Source of the DNA: Schistocerca nitens
Taxonomy: Eukaryota; Arthropoda; Insecta; Orthoptera; Acrididae
DNA: 64,000 nucleotides
Direction of reading: 5' to 3'
Assembly (NCBI RefSeq): GCF_023898315.1
Contig: NC_064618.1
Span: 247,169,076-247,233,075 of the forward strand
The position numbers were made by a program, and so were the translations under genes. Below are positions 10,507-21,390 of this stretch, piece by piece. The notes beneath the pieces are model-generated. The model searched no databases, was not told the origin of the DNA, and saw only the letters and a list, made by a program, of their open reading frames with translations. The stretch's first letter is position 1, and every line of letters starts with the position of its first letter.

Positions 10507-11540
10507 AAAAGGTTATGATTACTTTGTTTAGAATTTTACATTATAATTTGCAATGCGATTTAGCTCTGTCATCATTGTTTTCCATTGACATTAAGTACAG
10601 TCTTCTTTTTGTCTTGCAAGATACTTTTATTCCATTTGTAATCCAAGGTTTTGAAACATTTAATCTATTTGCTTTGATTCCTTTCTCAGGACATCAGTTT
10701 TCAAAGTGACCTATGACCATATTAGAGAAACAGTTATATTTTTTATTTATGCCAGGTGAACAATGTACAATTTTCCAGTCTGTATACCTCAAACAGTTTT
10801 TTTATACCTCAATTCCTGTTCCATTTATTATTCGTTTAGTTCCCTACTTCCTGTTATTAGTTGAATCAGACCCCATTATATTAAATGTAAGCAACTGGGC
10901 ATCATGATAAGAAAGGCCAATAAATATTGAATTTATACTATGATTTGCTAGTGTGGCAGTATCTATGAAAATTTTATTAATAGCAGCGCTGCTGGTACCC
11001 ATAATCCTGGTTGGAAACGATTCTAAGGGAATGAGATTATAAGAAGTGGTAAGAGACTCTAGTATGGGTCTTGAGTGACTGTCCTCCAGAAAATTTAAAT
11101 TAAAATCTCCACTTAGTATGAGTTCATTATTTTTAGAAGCTGTTTAGTGAATAGCTGGAGATTACCATTTGGAGCCCTGTATATTGTGACTATAATTATT
11201 TTTCTTTTGTGTGTTTCTACTTGTGTGGCACATGTTTCAAAATGCTGATCACTACAGTATTTGAGAATGTCAGTATTTTTATAATTGTGACCCCTTCTAA
11301 TGTAAGTGGCAACTCCTCGTTTCTCCATCTCTTTTCTGCAATACTTTGAATCTAACCCTTCCATATTAAGCATTTCAGATTCAGTACTATCAACAGGTTT
11401 TGTAGACTGTAGCTCATCTCAACAGATCTGAAATTCATTAACTTTTTTTAAACTCTGATATTTTATTGTAGTAACTTTACTGTTACTTTTTTTGTCTCCA
11501 CAAGTAGCATGCCTAACATTTTCAGATATATATTTCAATA
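10507..11540 (-). pseudogene. LINE ORF2 endonuclease (APE-type) and linker
   Basis: The clearest part (11,113-11,373) reads 'KRGVATYIRRGHNY' and later 'IIIVTIYRAPNGNLQLF', the middle of an AP-endonuclease-like fold. Beyond a frameshift the next stretch has 'ILSGDFNLNFLED' (the GDFN motif with catalytic Asp/Asn), 'FPTRIMGTSSAAINKIF' and 'LSYHDAQ', where related copies have LSDHDAQ with the catalytic His. The Ser-Asp-His motif is changed to Ser-Tyr-His. The enzyme would nick target DNA to prime reverse transcription. Confidence 0.75.
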
Positions 11541-11561
11541 TTGAATGTGTAGATAACGAGC

Positions 11562-12478
11562 TTAACCTAAAAAAGAACTACTTCCATGAGTTGCAGTGTC
11601 CCCCCTTAAAGAATTTGCTATTAACCTAGCCAGTATAACCTTCCCTATTCTATTGAGATGCAGGCCATGAGAAGTAAAGCCCCACCTACCAGTAGTGTCA
11701 ACAGGAACCAAACCAATCCCTGACCCAGCACCAGCCTGAAGCAGTCGATCCAACACCATATTGACCCTCTTCACAGAGCTGTTCAACTGGGGTCGATCAT
11801 ATTATACTCAACATTAGTATGGTTCGTTTCTGATGCTATTTTTACCAGGTCACTCTCATACTGTAGCCCTGGTCCCTATCGATAATGTTCCCTGCTCTGT
11901 CCACTATTACAACATGATCCTCCTTGGTGAAGCCATTACACAAAGATCCTATGCCCTCTATCACTTGGCCGAGAGATCCACTAGGATTGAAAAAGTCTAT
12001 GACCTAGTAGCTGTCACCTAATTTTCCCTGCAGAAGTTGGACCACCCCTTTTCATGACTGCTACCTAACAGCAGAATTTTCTGCCTACTTCCTACATTTT
12101 CTGAAGCAACAGGCTTCCTAACTGAATCTGCTGTGCATCAGCTACACTTACATCTTCATGAGGCTTTTCATTACTTGATTGTGGCAGCAGGGCAAATCTA
12201 TTTTTTGTGCCAACAATGAAACTGTCAGATACTGTCCTCTTTCTGTGGCCACTGTTCCCTGCTACCACTTCCCAGTTCTCTTCACCCTTCTCCCCCCTTA
12301 ACCTAATTAGTTCCTCCCTAGCTTTATCTAATTCTGCCTGGAGGGTTCTAATCTTCCCCTCCTTTTCTGCTATTTTCATATCCTGTGAACACACTCTACA
12401 GTACCTAGGAAGAGTCTCATTTTGTTCCCCAATTTCCATGCTACTACATCCCCCCCCCCCAGTGGAACGATTTGTCAC
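11562..12478 (-). pseudogene. LINE ORF1 with coiled coil and SGNH/GDSL-type esterase domain
   Basis: The N-terminal part (12,092-12,478) has a Cys pair 'YCRVCSQ', a heptad-rich helix 'AELDKAREELIRLRGEKGEE' and then 'GTKNRFALLPQ'. After frameshifts, 'KILLLGSSHEKGW' (about 12,030-12,070) aligns with the nucleophile block of SGNH hydrolases (GDSH, here GSSH). 'LCNGFTKEDHVVIV' follows. The end 'TSHGLHLNRIGKVILARLI' (11,562-11,786) holds the conserved His of the last block. Such esterase ORF1s are known in CR1 and related LINEs. Stops near 11,790 and 12,000 make this copy inactive. Confidence 0.7.
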
Positions 12479-12479
12479 A

Positions 12480-13620
12480 ACAGCTGCATAGCACCCCAGA
12501 ACTAACGTTCCTATGGCAGCTAAAACACTTCACACTCATGACTGTTTACAGTGTAGGCCTACTTTTTAAGCTTCGGCAAATAAAAATAATTTCCTATTTA
12601 CTATGTTCTATAGTGGTCTAACATAAATATAGTATTAATGTACTTACTTCATTGCACTTCGAATCACTTAACTTTCGCACACAAAATTTAGGCCTAAAAA
12701 CGGCTGTTAGGCGGTAAATTTTCTTTAAAAATGTGGCACAGAACTTAAAATCTTCACTTCCCCGAACAGATATTACACGCAATCAAACCTAATAAAATCT
12801 AGACAATGCACTTAATACTTACTAAAACTTCAAAAGTAAGCACACACAGAGTAGGCTTAAAAAAGCTGTTCAGCTGTAACGGTTTTACACTATTTTCTTT
12901 AAAAATGCTGCAGAGAACTTAAAATCTTCATTTCCCCAAACCATTATTACACTACTGAACGCAATTAAACCTAATAAAACCTAGCCATAGGTATAAGCTA
13001 TCATGTTATGTATATTGTTGTAACTCAATACTTGTATAAATTATCATTGGCCCCAAACTCCATGTGAAGGGATGAACTTTAAAGACAAGCAATTTATACA
13101 ATGTTTTGTACAGCCGTAAGTGTTTTTCAACGAGTGAACGGTCAAGTGCTGTGACATTCAGATAAGTGTACAATGAAATAATTTCCGAGTATTGTGGTTC
13201 ACGACGCTTGATTCATTAGTAAGTGAACTATAGTTGTTCGAGCCAGTGCGTACCTTGTCAACGGATGCAGTTGGCCATAGTTCTCTCCGCTGAAAATGCG
13301 AGTACGACTGGTAATAGTGACGCTCCTGCTGTAAAAATGCAGATCTTCTGCCACAGATTCTGATTTTGAAACAATAAGCACACACTCACTCCACCCAGAA
13401 TGAAGACAAAGGCCACGGCAATTATTCAGTATGTAACACATAGGTGAAAATGTGACACTCAATGTGAAATCAACACTAAGAAAACGAGTGCACACACAGG
13501 CAACGGTAGCAACTAACTCATTGACCGTTAGTGACTAGTGCTTAGCCGCAAAACCTACTAGTGCGCAAGACTGAAACCCAACAGCGACGCCGAAGCAAAC
13601 TGCACATTATAGTCAGTGCA
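12480..13620 (-). promoter_or_regulatory. Probable LINE 5' leader with an internal direct repeat
   Basis: This lies directly upstream of ORF1. Two direct copies of a roughly 165-bp unit occur at about 12,676-12,810 and 12,838-12,985. They share 'TTTCTTTAAAAATG.GCA.AGAACTTAAAATC' spaced blocks and 'CAAT.AAACCTAATAAAA.CTAG'. Repeated leader units are known as promoters in some LINEs. The far part (13,140-13,620) is less AT-rich, and its outer end near 13,620 is a guess. Confidence 0.45.
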
Positions 13621-14152
13621 CTAAATTCAAATGTGTAATCAGCTGTCATATAATGTATATAATGTTTCAATTTCTTGTAGATCTTTAACATACGTAGGAT
13701 AAGATGGCATACCCATCCCATTCAGTAAAAGAGAAGCCGACAAATAAAGGACATCGACCCCTATAGGCAAATTTGAATGTAAATTTGTATGTGCAAAATA
13801 CGCTGTATGTCTACATACCATGTCAACATACTGTGCAGGGGCAATTATGTAGGTACATGGTGAAAGATCCCCCCAGATATGGAAGGTTAAAGTTTATTTT
13901 TAAAAAAATGAAACAGCAGTTGACCATAAACATCAACAAAGACATTAACTATGAATGTGCAGTAAGGCACCGGAAAAAAAAACCGTCATTCATTTTCCTT
14001 TGTAGATGATTTTGTTTTCTCTCTCACGTATGTAGAAGGATGGTTAAGATGTATTGCTTAAAGGATGAAGCATTACATGTGTTATGTATGATATGTGTGT
14101 ATGAATAAGAGAATACCTAACACCAGTATGAAGTGTTTTTATTGAAGTCAAA
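13621..14152. other. no recognisable feature
   Basis: AT-rich sequence with short open frames only. It could be the far end of the old plus-strand LTR element, because the second LTR copy follows, but no protein motif supports that and there is no polypurine tract before the LTR. Confidence 0.4.
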
Positions 14153-14351
14153 TGTAACCCAGTAAGGAGGATTTTCATCGTTTTTTGACATGCACTGGTG
14201 TTCTTCAAGTCGGCTGCCTACCTCTACAGTATAAGAGAGGAAGTCCAATTAGCCTAAATTCGTAAAAACAGAACATTTCTTGTAATGCAATTATATTATC
14301 CTTTAAACTTTTTTCCATTCATATATGTACACCTTTTTTATTATTACAACA
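14153..14351 (+). repeat. LTR-like repeat, copy 2
   Basis: This is 199 bp, starting TGTAACCCAGTAAGGAGGA and ending ACAACA, the same orientation and ends as copy 1 at 1,727-1,931. The copies share 'GACATGCACTGGTGTTCTT'-type and 'TAGCCTAAATTCG' blocks. No matching 4-6-bp direct repeats flank it, so a simple solo LTR is not supported. It is either the 3' LTR of the element starting at 1,727 or an old independent copy. Confidence 0.6.
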
Positions 14352-14635
14352 CAACCAGTGTGAATTTTCGTCGCCTGTACTGTAGGAGGACCATATCCCG
14401 CAGACTATCAGTTGCGAGAGAGGCCCCTACATTGTTCTTTCATAACCATTTCGAGACATTGTTTTTTCTGCTGTAACACACCCAAACAGTGTGTAACTAT
14501 ACACACATTTTAGTTTTTCAACCACGACTTCGAGGTCTGTGTCATGTGTTAAACCGACATTAATATATTTCGATCCATTGGCTGTCACAGAAACCTGGAC
14601 ATCACATAAAGTCTCATAAACGAGGATTAATATAT

Positions 14636-15690
14636 AGGGTGTTTCAAAAAGAATATACATCTTTCGAATGCATGTATTTATCAAACTTTAAGACACACGA
14701 ATATGAAAATTGGCACACATATTTACGAACCTCTGAAGTTCAGATTACGCATGTTCAATAAGTCCTCCATCAGTGACACGAACAATATAACATCGATACT
14801 CAAATTCCTCACATACTCGGGCAAGTAAGTCCTTCGTCAATGATGTTATGGCAGTACAGATCCGGTGGAGCCCAGCTGCGACATGCTAAGTCGCCAGCTC
14901 CTTGATGATCAATCCAATGGTTCAGTAGAGTTTCATTAAGATATTCACGCATTTGGCGACCCCAGTAAGGGGGGTGCCCCATCTTGTTGAAAAATGAAGT
15001 TGTCTTCATGCAACCTCGGAAACAACCAGTTTTGTAACATAGTGAGATACTGCTGACCATTAACCATCTTTACATCAAAGAACAGATGATCGGGTTATCG
15101 CACAAAACACATTGACTTTGGGCCAATCTCGTACATGTTCAATGACTGCATGTGGGTTCTGTAGGCCCCAAATTCGAACATTGTGTTTGTTTACCTGACC
15201 CCTAACATGGAAAGTAACTTCATCACTGAACACGATGCATTGTGCGGAAGTGTTATCATTGTCAACAGCATCAATAATCTCGTTACAAAATGCCACTCGT
15301 TTGCATTTGTCATCAGGACGCAGAACTTGTAACAGCCGTAACTTGTACGGCTTCATAACCACCCGACGTCTCAAAACACGCCAAATTGGTGTTGTAGGCA
15401 GTTGTAACTCCCAACTGGCACGGAGAGTTGATTTTGAAGGACTACACTGGAAAGCAGTTTGAATTCGTGCAACATTTTCTTCAGGATCACGAAGGCGGCC
15501 AGGACTCTTTCCTTTATATACACATGCTGTATCTAGAAACTGTCGATACCATCTCCGAATGTTCCACCCATTTGGATGATCAATTTGGTACCTCAACCTG
15601 AATCATCCTTGCACTGTAATCAAGGAATTTCACTTCGCAGACTCGAGAACACAAAATGATTTCTGCTGTGGAATAGCCATTTTAAACATA
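14636..15690 (-). mobile_element. mariner-like DNA transposon, decayed
   Basis: The left edge has TAGGGTGTTTCAAAAAGAA (about 14,637-14,656), the kind of terminal sequence seen at the intact-looking mariner at 59.5 kb. The minus strand carries a transposase pseudogene ending at about 14,746. A matching terminal repeat at the right end was not found, so that end is probably lost or diverged. Confidence 0.75.
14746..15682 (-). pseudogene. Mariner-like transposase pseudogene
   Basis: Translation starts at an ATG near 15,682. The HTH region includes 'WNIRRWYRQFLDTACVYKGK' and then 'PTTPIWRVLRRRVVMKPYKL'. The first catalytic Asp is in 'CIVFSDEVTFHVRGQVNKHN' (15,075-15,596). 'HAVIEHVRDWPKVNVFCAI' precedes a frameshift. 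The second catalytic region reads 'FFNKMGHPPYWG', where active relatives have QQDGAPPH, so the second Asp is lost. The stretch with the third Asp ('APPDLYC') is cut by a deletion. The C-terminus 'YIVRVTDGGLIEHA' is recognisable at 14,746-14,790. A related copy lies at 39.4-40.4 kb. Confidence 0.8.
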
Positions 15691-16739
15691 TGACGTTTAC
15701 CAAGCAAAACAGAAGACAAATGAGATCTAGTGGCTATGAATATAAACTAAACTACGTTTCTCCAATAGCCGAGCTAAGGCCCAGCGATCGGTAGTTTGGA
15801 CAAAATTTTCAAATGTCTTGTTCGACTACTTTCTTGCAGTGGGAGTGGTGTAGCTGATAGGAAAGAGCGAAATCCTCAGAAAATCTGCAGTAAGTTGATA
15901 GATATTTCACATATAAAATCAAACCACACTTGGCTATGTTACCAATATGAGCATTTACCTACCGAAATATATGGAAAAAATGACCTAAAAAGTTACGAAA
16001 ATTGTGGGAAAATACATACAATTTGAGGATAGATATGATAAAATGCGGGAAAATTGAGAGAGAATTAGAGAGTACTTACATGTCTGCTTAGCGCAGGAAA
16101 GTTATTGTACATAGAAACGAGTGTGTGACAACAAGGGAAATACAAGGAAAAAAATAAAAATGGAAGCAATGCTACCCAGGGAAACAACATGACCATGGAC
16201 AATGATAAGACAACTGGAGTAGACTGTGTAACGTGGATGACCTGCAAATGTAGAGTAATATGTAATTTATGTATGTCAGATAACAAGCCCAAGTGTTATG
16301 GAGTTCTCTATGAAGACCCTGGACACGTGACTGCAAAAAATTCTTAGATCCTCCTTAGGTAAAGAGTACTGTATTACGAGGTTTGGGCTGCAATATACAA
16401 CTACTGAATGGATCGTATGTTTGACCCTGTGCAAGACTGCCTACGTGTTTCAAACCCTAACAAACAGTATTTACAACATGCTCTCTGTACTCTCCACCAA
16501 CGCCAACCTTCCAGTCTTGCTAACAGTTACCTTACAGAACGGCCACTGCTTGGATTTTTAACAACATTCTGAAGTTTTTTTTACTGAGGTTGTACGAATA
16601 TCTACAAGCTGACTGCTGTCTTCGATGATTTCCTAGAAAATTGTTGTGGGTGTGAGTTAGAGCGCTATCTACTTGCGATCGGGAACAGCAAATCTCTCCA
16701 TACCACAGCCAACACAGCACTCCCAGTGGATGTGTGACG
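15691..16739. other. no recognisable feature
   Basis: No transposase, RT or host-like coding block and no clear repeat. Open frames here are short and lack recognisable motifs. Confidence 0.5.
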
Positions 16740-17215
16740 AATCATTCCACCACACAGATTGGAAACCTATTTTGGTATCCTCCTTTAGATGAACGAGATT
16801 GCATTAGAAGTACACCATTTCCTGGTCATATTTTTGGCATGAATCAAGTCGCCATTTTCATAACCACTTTGATTCTAAGTCCCTACTAGTGGTTTGCTTC
16901 ACAGTTGATATGTATGTGGCGTGTGTGTGGTTGTGTGTGTGTGGAAGAGAGGATTTTCTGCTCATAGAATTAGGGCGTCATGTCCGTCAAACCAGTGGAT
17001 AAACTATTTCAGCGCCCTCCTTTAGACGAACGAAGATGCAAGCGAAGTACATTTTCCAGTCGCATTTCAGACATGAATCGAGCCAACAGTTCACAACTAC
17101 AATGATTCTAAATCACTCATAGGGGTTTGAGAGGTATTGCAAACCCTGTGTGTACATTTGCCTCACAGTTGTCCTCTTCATGGAGTTAGTGGAGCATGGT
17201 GCGTAATTTCACATG
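16740..17215. repeat. Diverged tandem duplication, about 237-bp unit
   Basis: Two units in direct orientation. The block CCTCCTTTAGA(T/C)GAACGA at 16,779 returns near 17,016, and each is followed by similar 'GAAGTACA..TTCC.GTC' and 'ACATGAATC.AG' sequence. A (GT)-rich stretch lies between them at 16,915-16,945. Identity is perhaps 70% by eye. Confidence 0.5.
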
Positions 17216-18709
17216 TCAAACACCGCTGCTATTCACTTGTCTGTTTGCCCATAAGATGCATTTTACATTGCTGGCAATCATTTTATAGGACTGATGCGAA
17301 TGTAGTATAACTTCTGAACCATAATCGAATGTGAACAGTGGGCGCTATACACCTCCAGAAAACTATATTGCGCATGTATCACTAAGAATCTACATTTTTC
17401 TTTGGTGTAGAAGGAAGTAATTTTATCGTCTTAAGGATTGTCACTGTAGTGAGTGGGATATAAAACTTGCAGGGTGGTTGTATCAGATTCTGGACATATA
17501 TGTTTGCTTTAGAGTAAAGAGAATGTTGCATTTTGCACGGCTAATATTTAAGAAACCACATAGCTTTAATATTTTAATGTATTTAAGTTTAGAACTGTGT
17601 TGTCTGTGTTTATGTTCATTCCAGACAATGGAACAATACTCTGGAACTGATAGCACAGGTGATTTACATAAAAGTTTCAAACTCCATCTGTCTGCAGCTC
17701 CATCATGCATAAACCACACTTTTCTTTTTAACCGTCTTTTGCATCACCACAACACTCTCGTGTCTGCTGTACGCCTATAAGGAGTGCTAACCTCCTCGAC
17801 TTGCACACATCTGGAGAGATTTTGTACTTTTGGGTGGGTGCCATGAGTAAAATTAGTGTGGAACAGTCTTAGCTGAGGAGCAGTTATAGACTCAGCTCGC
17901 TCTGTTCCTTCAAGAGACGTGGAATGTAGTGGGTATAGTACTCACTTACTTCCGGTCAGTTGCAAATTAAATCAGTGACAGTGTTACAGGGAGGGCTGGT
18001 CGAAGACAATGCGTGGAGAACTTTCAATCGATGATACAGAAATTGTGAAGCATGCTGCTGTGTCATTCGTTAGCGCTGAAATTACGGTAAAACCACTAAA
18101 ATTGATCACGCGATCAACTGTGGTGCATATTACAGCACATTGTCCCATATAAGTGGTATCTCTTCCATCCCATCTGTCCACTGGCATGCTATTGATTATC
18201 ACATAACGACTGACTGACACCGCTTGTTTGAGAAGTAGAGAGTCTTGGTGGGAGCAACACCTACCGAGAATGACGAACAAAAAAACTGTGATGACATACA
18301 TGACCGCAATACGAAGAATCGGTGCTTTTGCTCACTTCAAAATCGAACACTGAACACCGACGACCTATCACTGTGGAATGTGGCATTAAATGTAGAGGTC
18401 ATCACCTTCAGATAGCTGTCAGGAGACGTTCCTCAGTGCTGTAGACTTTTCGTGTTTCCGAATGCTATGATGCCTGTCACAATTTTTGTTTTGTTTTTCC
18501 AATAAGAAAACAGTACCTCCTTTTTTTTTAGGTCCCCAGCCCTGCGCGCATTGTGAGCAGCTCCTTCCATGGATGGTCAACACTGGAACACTGATCATGT
18601 ACGTGTGATGTAATATGAGAAGGCATTGCTGTTGGCTTCTTCGAGACAGAACATCGCGATATCTGTCACTGTAACACAAGAATCATCTATTGCGAGTGAT
18701 AGCCTACTG
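17216..18709. other. no confident feature
   Basis: Non-coding-looking sequence. Around 17,480-17,720 on the minus strand a short frame begins with WFMHDGA, which resembles the second catalytic motif of mariner transposases, but nothing else nearby supports one. Confidence 0.4.
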
Positions 18710-19835
18710 GATATGGTCTTCTTTGCTGTACAGGAGACAAAACTTGGTCGATGTCAGCATGCTGACAGTATTTGGTTTTCGATATATCCGTAGATGTCAG
18801 CATGCTGACAGTATTTGGTTTTCGGTATATCCGTAGAGAGACACTGTAAAATGTTATAGGGTGACATTAGGAGGTTCTATTACAAGGAGTGGTATGGCAC
18901 GTTAAAGTTTCGAGGCAGGTAGTTCGTAGTTTTTTTTACCCCCTCTGGATGTTACAAAATAACGAAGAGGAATGCTCTCGAAAATAATAAATGACTGTAT
19001 CGATGGTGATCTGTATCAGTATTTCATATGATTGAAATGAATCTAATGCCCTCATGCCAGACAATTTACAATTTGAACACAAGGAATTCTCTCAAATTAT
19101 ACCGATTTTGTTTATGAAACTAATAGAAATGGACTGTATCTATTTTTGTGGAATCATGACTCTTTGATTATCGTCACGATTGTATGTTTAAAAATATCTG
19201 TTACCACAGGTCATAGGTTTTTTTGATTCGTCATGACTGCTAATTATAAAGTTGCCACCACTTGAATTATGACTTGTGGTGGAACCTAAAAATGATTTTT
19301 TTCCCACACGTGAGTAGATTGCGTGAAACAGACTGTTCTGTGATGACCAAATTGCTTACGAAATTACACCACCAGAATCCGATATTGTGAATAACAAAAC
19401 TTTACCCACATACAGTTCCGCAGAGGCGAGTTTTTGGGGGACGAATATGTTCGATTTTGGCATGCAGACAGTATTTGTTTTCGATATATCAGAGTAGAGA
19501 TGCAGCGAAATCTTATAGAGATCTCTGCTACGTGGTGTTAGTTCTAGGTTCCACTACAAGGAATGGTATGGCAGCTCAAAGTTTAGCTGTAAATAGCTCG
19601 CAGTATTTCTTACTGACTAGATGTTACAAATAAACGTGAGGAATGCTCTAGAATGTACAAGAATGTTTATATACATGCCATTCTATAATGATAATTCAAT
19701 CTCCTGAAAAGAATGTAATGTCTATCTCCACGACAGTTTATAATTTGAACACGGAGAATGCTCCTAAACTATACCGATTTTGCTCATAAAATTATGAGGA
19801 ATGGACTGCGCCTATTTTCGTGGAATTATGTTCTG
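18710..19835. repeat. Diverged tandem duplication, about 660-bp offset
   Basis: Sequence from about 18,725 to 19,170 is repeated from about 19,415 to 19,830. Shared landmarks in order are 'GACAGTATTT', 'TACAAGGA.TGGTATGGCA', 'GGAATGCTCT', 'TTTATAATTTGAACAC'-type and 'ATACCGATTTTG'. The offset measured at GTATTT is 659 bp. Homology covers about 400-440 bp, so the two units are separated by unrelated sequence or a diverged spacer. No coding capacity is seen. Confidence 0.65.
18752..18835. repeat. 42-bp perfect-looking tandem duplication containing a palindrome
   Basis: Units at 18,752-18,793 and 18,794-18,835 differ at about one position. Each contains TGTCAGCATGCTGACA, a 16-bp perfect palindrome. 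The distant copy at 19,455-19,495 has the same context with the palindrome broken (GGCATGCAGACA). Confidence 0.8.
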
Positions 19836-20029
19836 GGGAGTTTTACAGAATTGCGTTGCTGTTCCAAGAGCTGGAAAATATATTCACAGACCAAACCAAT
19901 CCACCTGCTGCTGGTGGAAGTATTGGTGTACCGTCAGCAACAGATTCTGGAACAGGTCAGAAAAACCGCTTACTATTCTCCTAGTTGGCCTGTTAGGGTT
20001 TCTTTTCTCAGGGGCAGGTAGACAAGCCA

Positions 20030-20180
20030 GAGCAAACCTCTGGCGCAACTGCTGCTGAAACTAAGACTGCTAAATTTTGTGTTGTTATTCTAGTAGATCT
20101 GTTAGGGCAGTGGCATGTAGTCAAGTCGTCAAATCTCTGGAGCTTCTGCTGCTGAAACTATGGCTGCTAAATGTAATGTG
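20030..20180. repeat. Short tandem duplication, about 100-bp unit
   Basis: CAAACCTCTGGCGCAACTGC at 20,033 recurs as CAAATCTCTGGAGCTTCTGC at 20,130, each followed by 'TGCTGAAACTA..' and 'CTGCTAAAT'. It lies between the 660-bp duplication and the solo LTR. Confidence 0.55.
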
Positions 20181-20242
20181 GCTGCTCTTTCTTCCATGTC
20201 AGGATAGCAATAGAACGGTTTCCAATCAATTGCTATCCCTTC

Positions 20243-20992
20243 TGTTGTGTACATAGTTCCACGTAGTCAGTGCGTACACAAGTTTCCCACTAGAGCGCGC
20301 CCCGCTTAGCACAACAGCGCAGGTGCAGCGCTCGTCCATCTCCGCACTACGAGATGGCGCTGTCTTAGAGACGGACCAAGTTCTGCTTCCGCCGATCTGC
20401 GTATTAATATGTAACGCAGCCAATGAGATTGCTGCTAACGTAGAACCTTTTCTCCTCGCGGATCAGAATTGCGCAGTGATACCTGAACGCATGAGGTATT
20501 ATAACGAATGTACAGATCCCCGATCAGTCAGTCTGCATTAGTCTGCATTTGTCTGTACCAGTCTATAGTCAAGTTTCAGTCTGCGCCTAATAAGATAATC
20601 ATTTTCGTGTACATAGCCATTAAGAGAAATGTATAGACACTTTGTCAAGTATCAGAGATGTGTGAGAATAAGATTAACATACCAAGACCAAAGGAACTTC
20701 AGATTGTCAGTTGTAAACAGCATCAAGAATCAAGTTACGTAATATCTATGTTTTTTTATTATTTTAATAAATGTGTGTGAAAATTAATCAAGCTCTGTTT
20801 AAAGTTGGTCACGGTCAATCTGCTACTCTAAGCGTGCAAGTGGCATTTCTATCGTCTGACCTAATGTCAGATGATAAACACGCCACGATAAGACCATGAG
20901 ACATATTGCTGACACTCGCCTACTTCGTTAGAGCGACAAGTCAAATAATCTGATGATGTGTGTACCGAAGGTCTTACAGTACGCACACCACA
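20243..20992 (+). repeat. Solo LTR with 5-bp target-site duplication
   Basis: This 750-bp segment begins TGTTGTGTACATAG and ends CGCACACCACA. It is flanked by CCTTC at 20,238-20,242 and CCTTC at 20,993-20,997, the 5-bp duplication expected for Gypsy-type integration. It contains TATTATAA (near 20,495) as a possible TATA box and AATAAA (near 20,768) as a possible polyadenylation signal, so orientation is plus. No internal element sequence is present, which indicates LTR-LTR recombination. Confidence 0.88.
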
Positions 20993-21009
20993 CCTTCCTT
21001 TCATGCCAA

Positions 21010-21180
21010 GTACTCTGAACGACGTATGAGTGTGTTGGTATGTGTGAAATTATGAAGATGTCCCACCCCCAGCAGGTATTAGTATGTAGATTGGAAGGAG
21101 ACAACTCTCTATGTACTTTTATGATAGTTTTGCTCTTTCATCCTTCCATAAAAAATACTTTGAACGACGTATCAGTGCAG
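21010..21180. repeat. Diverged duplication around GAACGACGTAT
   Basis: TACTCTGAACGACGTATGAG at 21,009 recurs as TACTTTGAACGACGTATCAG near 21,152, about 143 bp apart. The solo LTR inserted just upstream of the first copy. Confidence 0.4.
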
Positions 21181-21390
21181 GGGGTGTGGTGCAATACTGT
21201 AAATGAATGAATTGAGAGCGAAAACTTAGGCAGTGAATCTCAGGAGAGCACACACAAAGCGATTCCAAACAGTCTATAGCATTCTAATTACATAATTAGA
21301 CCATGTAGTAATACTTGCACTAACAGCTGAGATTTTTTCCTCAGTGGAGAGGCTGTAGAACAGTTTCAAGTGGTATTGATGCCCAAGACA

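Larger units (their letters stand above)
10507..13620 (-). mobile_element. CR1-like LINE, 5' half (leader, ORF1, endonuclease)
   Basis: From right to left on the minus strand: a non-coding leader (about 12,480-13,620), ORF1 with coiled coil and SGNH hydrolase domain (11,562-12,478), the APE-type endonuclease of ORF2 (about 10,850-11,540) and the linker toward RT (10,507-10,700). The linker has 'KPWITNGIKVSCKTKRRLYL', also visible at 37.9 kb in another copy. The RT and 3' end are gone, cut at the Gypsy junction. Non-LTR elements normally lose the 5' end, so retaining only the 5' half implies a later deletion. Confidence 0.75.

Noticed and set aside
13199-13495. 98-codon minus-strand frame as a separate gene
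   Set aside because: It lies in the presumed LINE leader and lacks motifs. An upstream frame in that leader is possible but unsupported.
17483-17719. Minus-strand frame starting MWFMHDGA, like a mariner second catalytic motif
   Set aside because: No HTH, first or third catalytic block, or terminal repeat nearby. Seven residues are too few.
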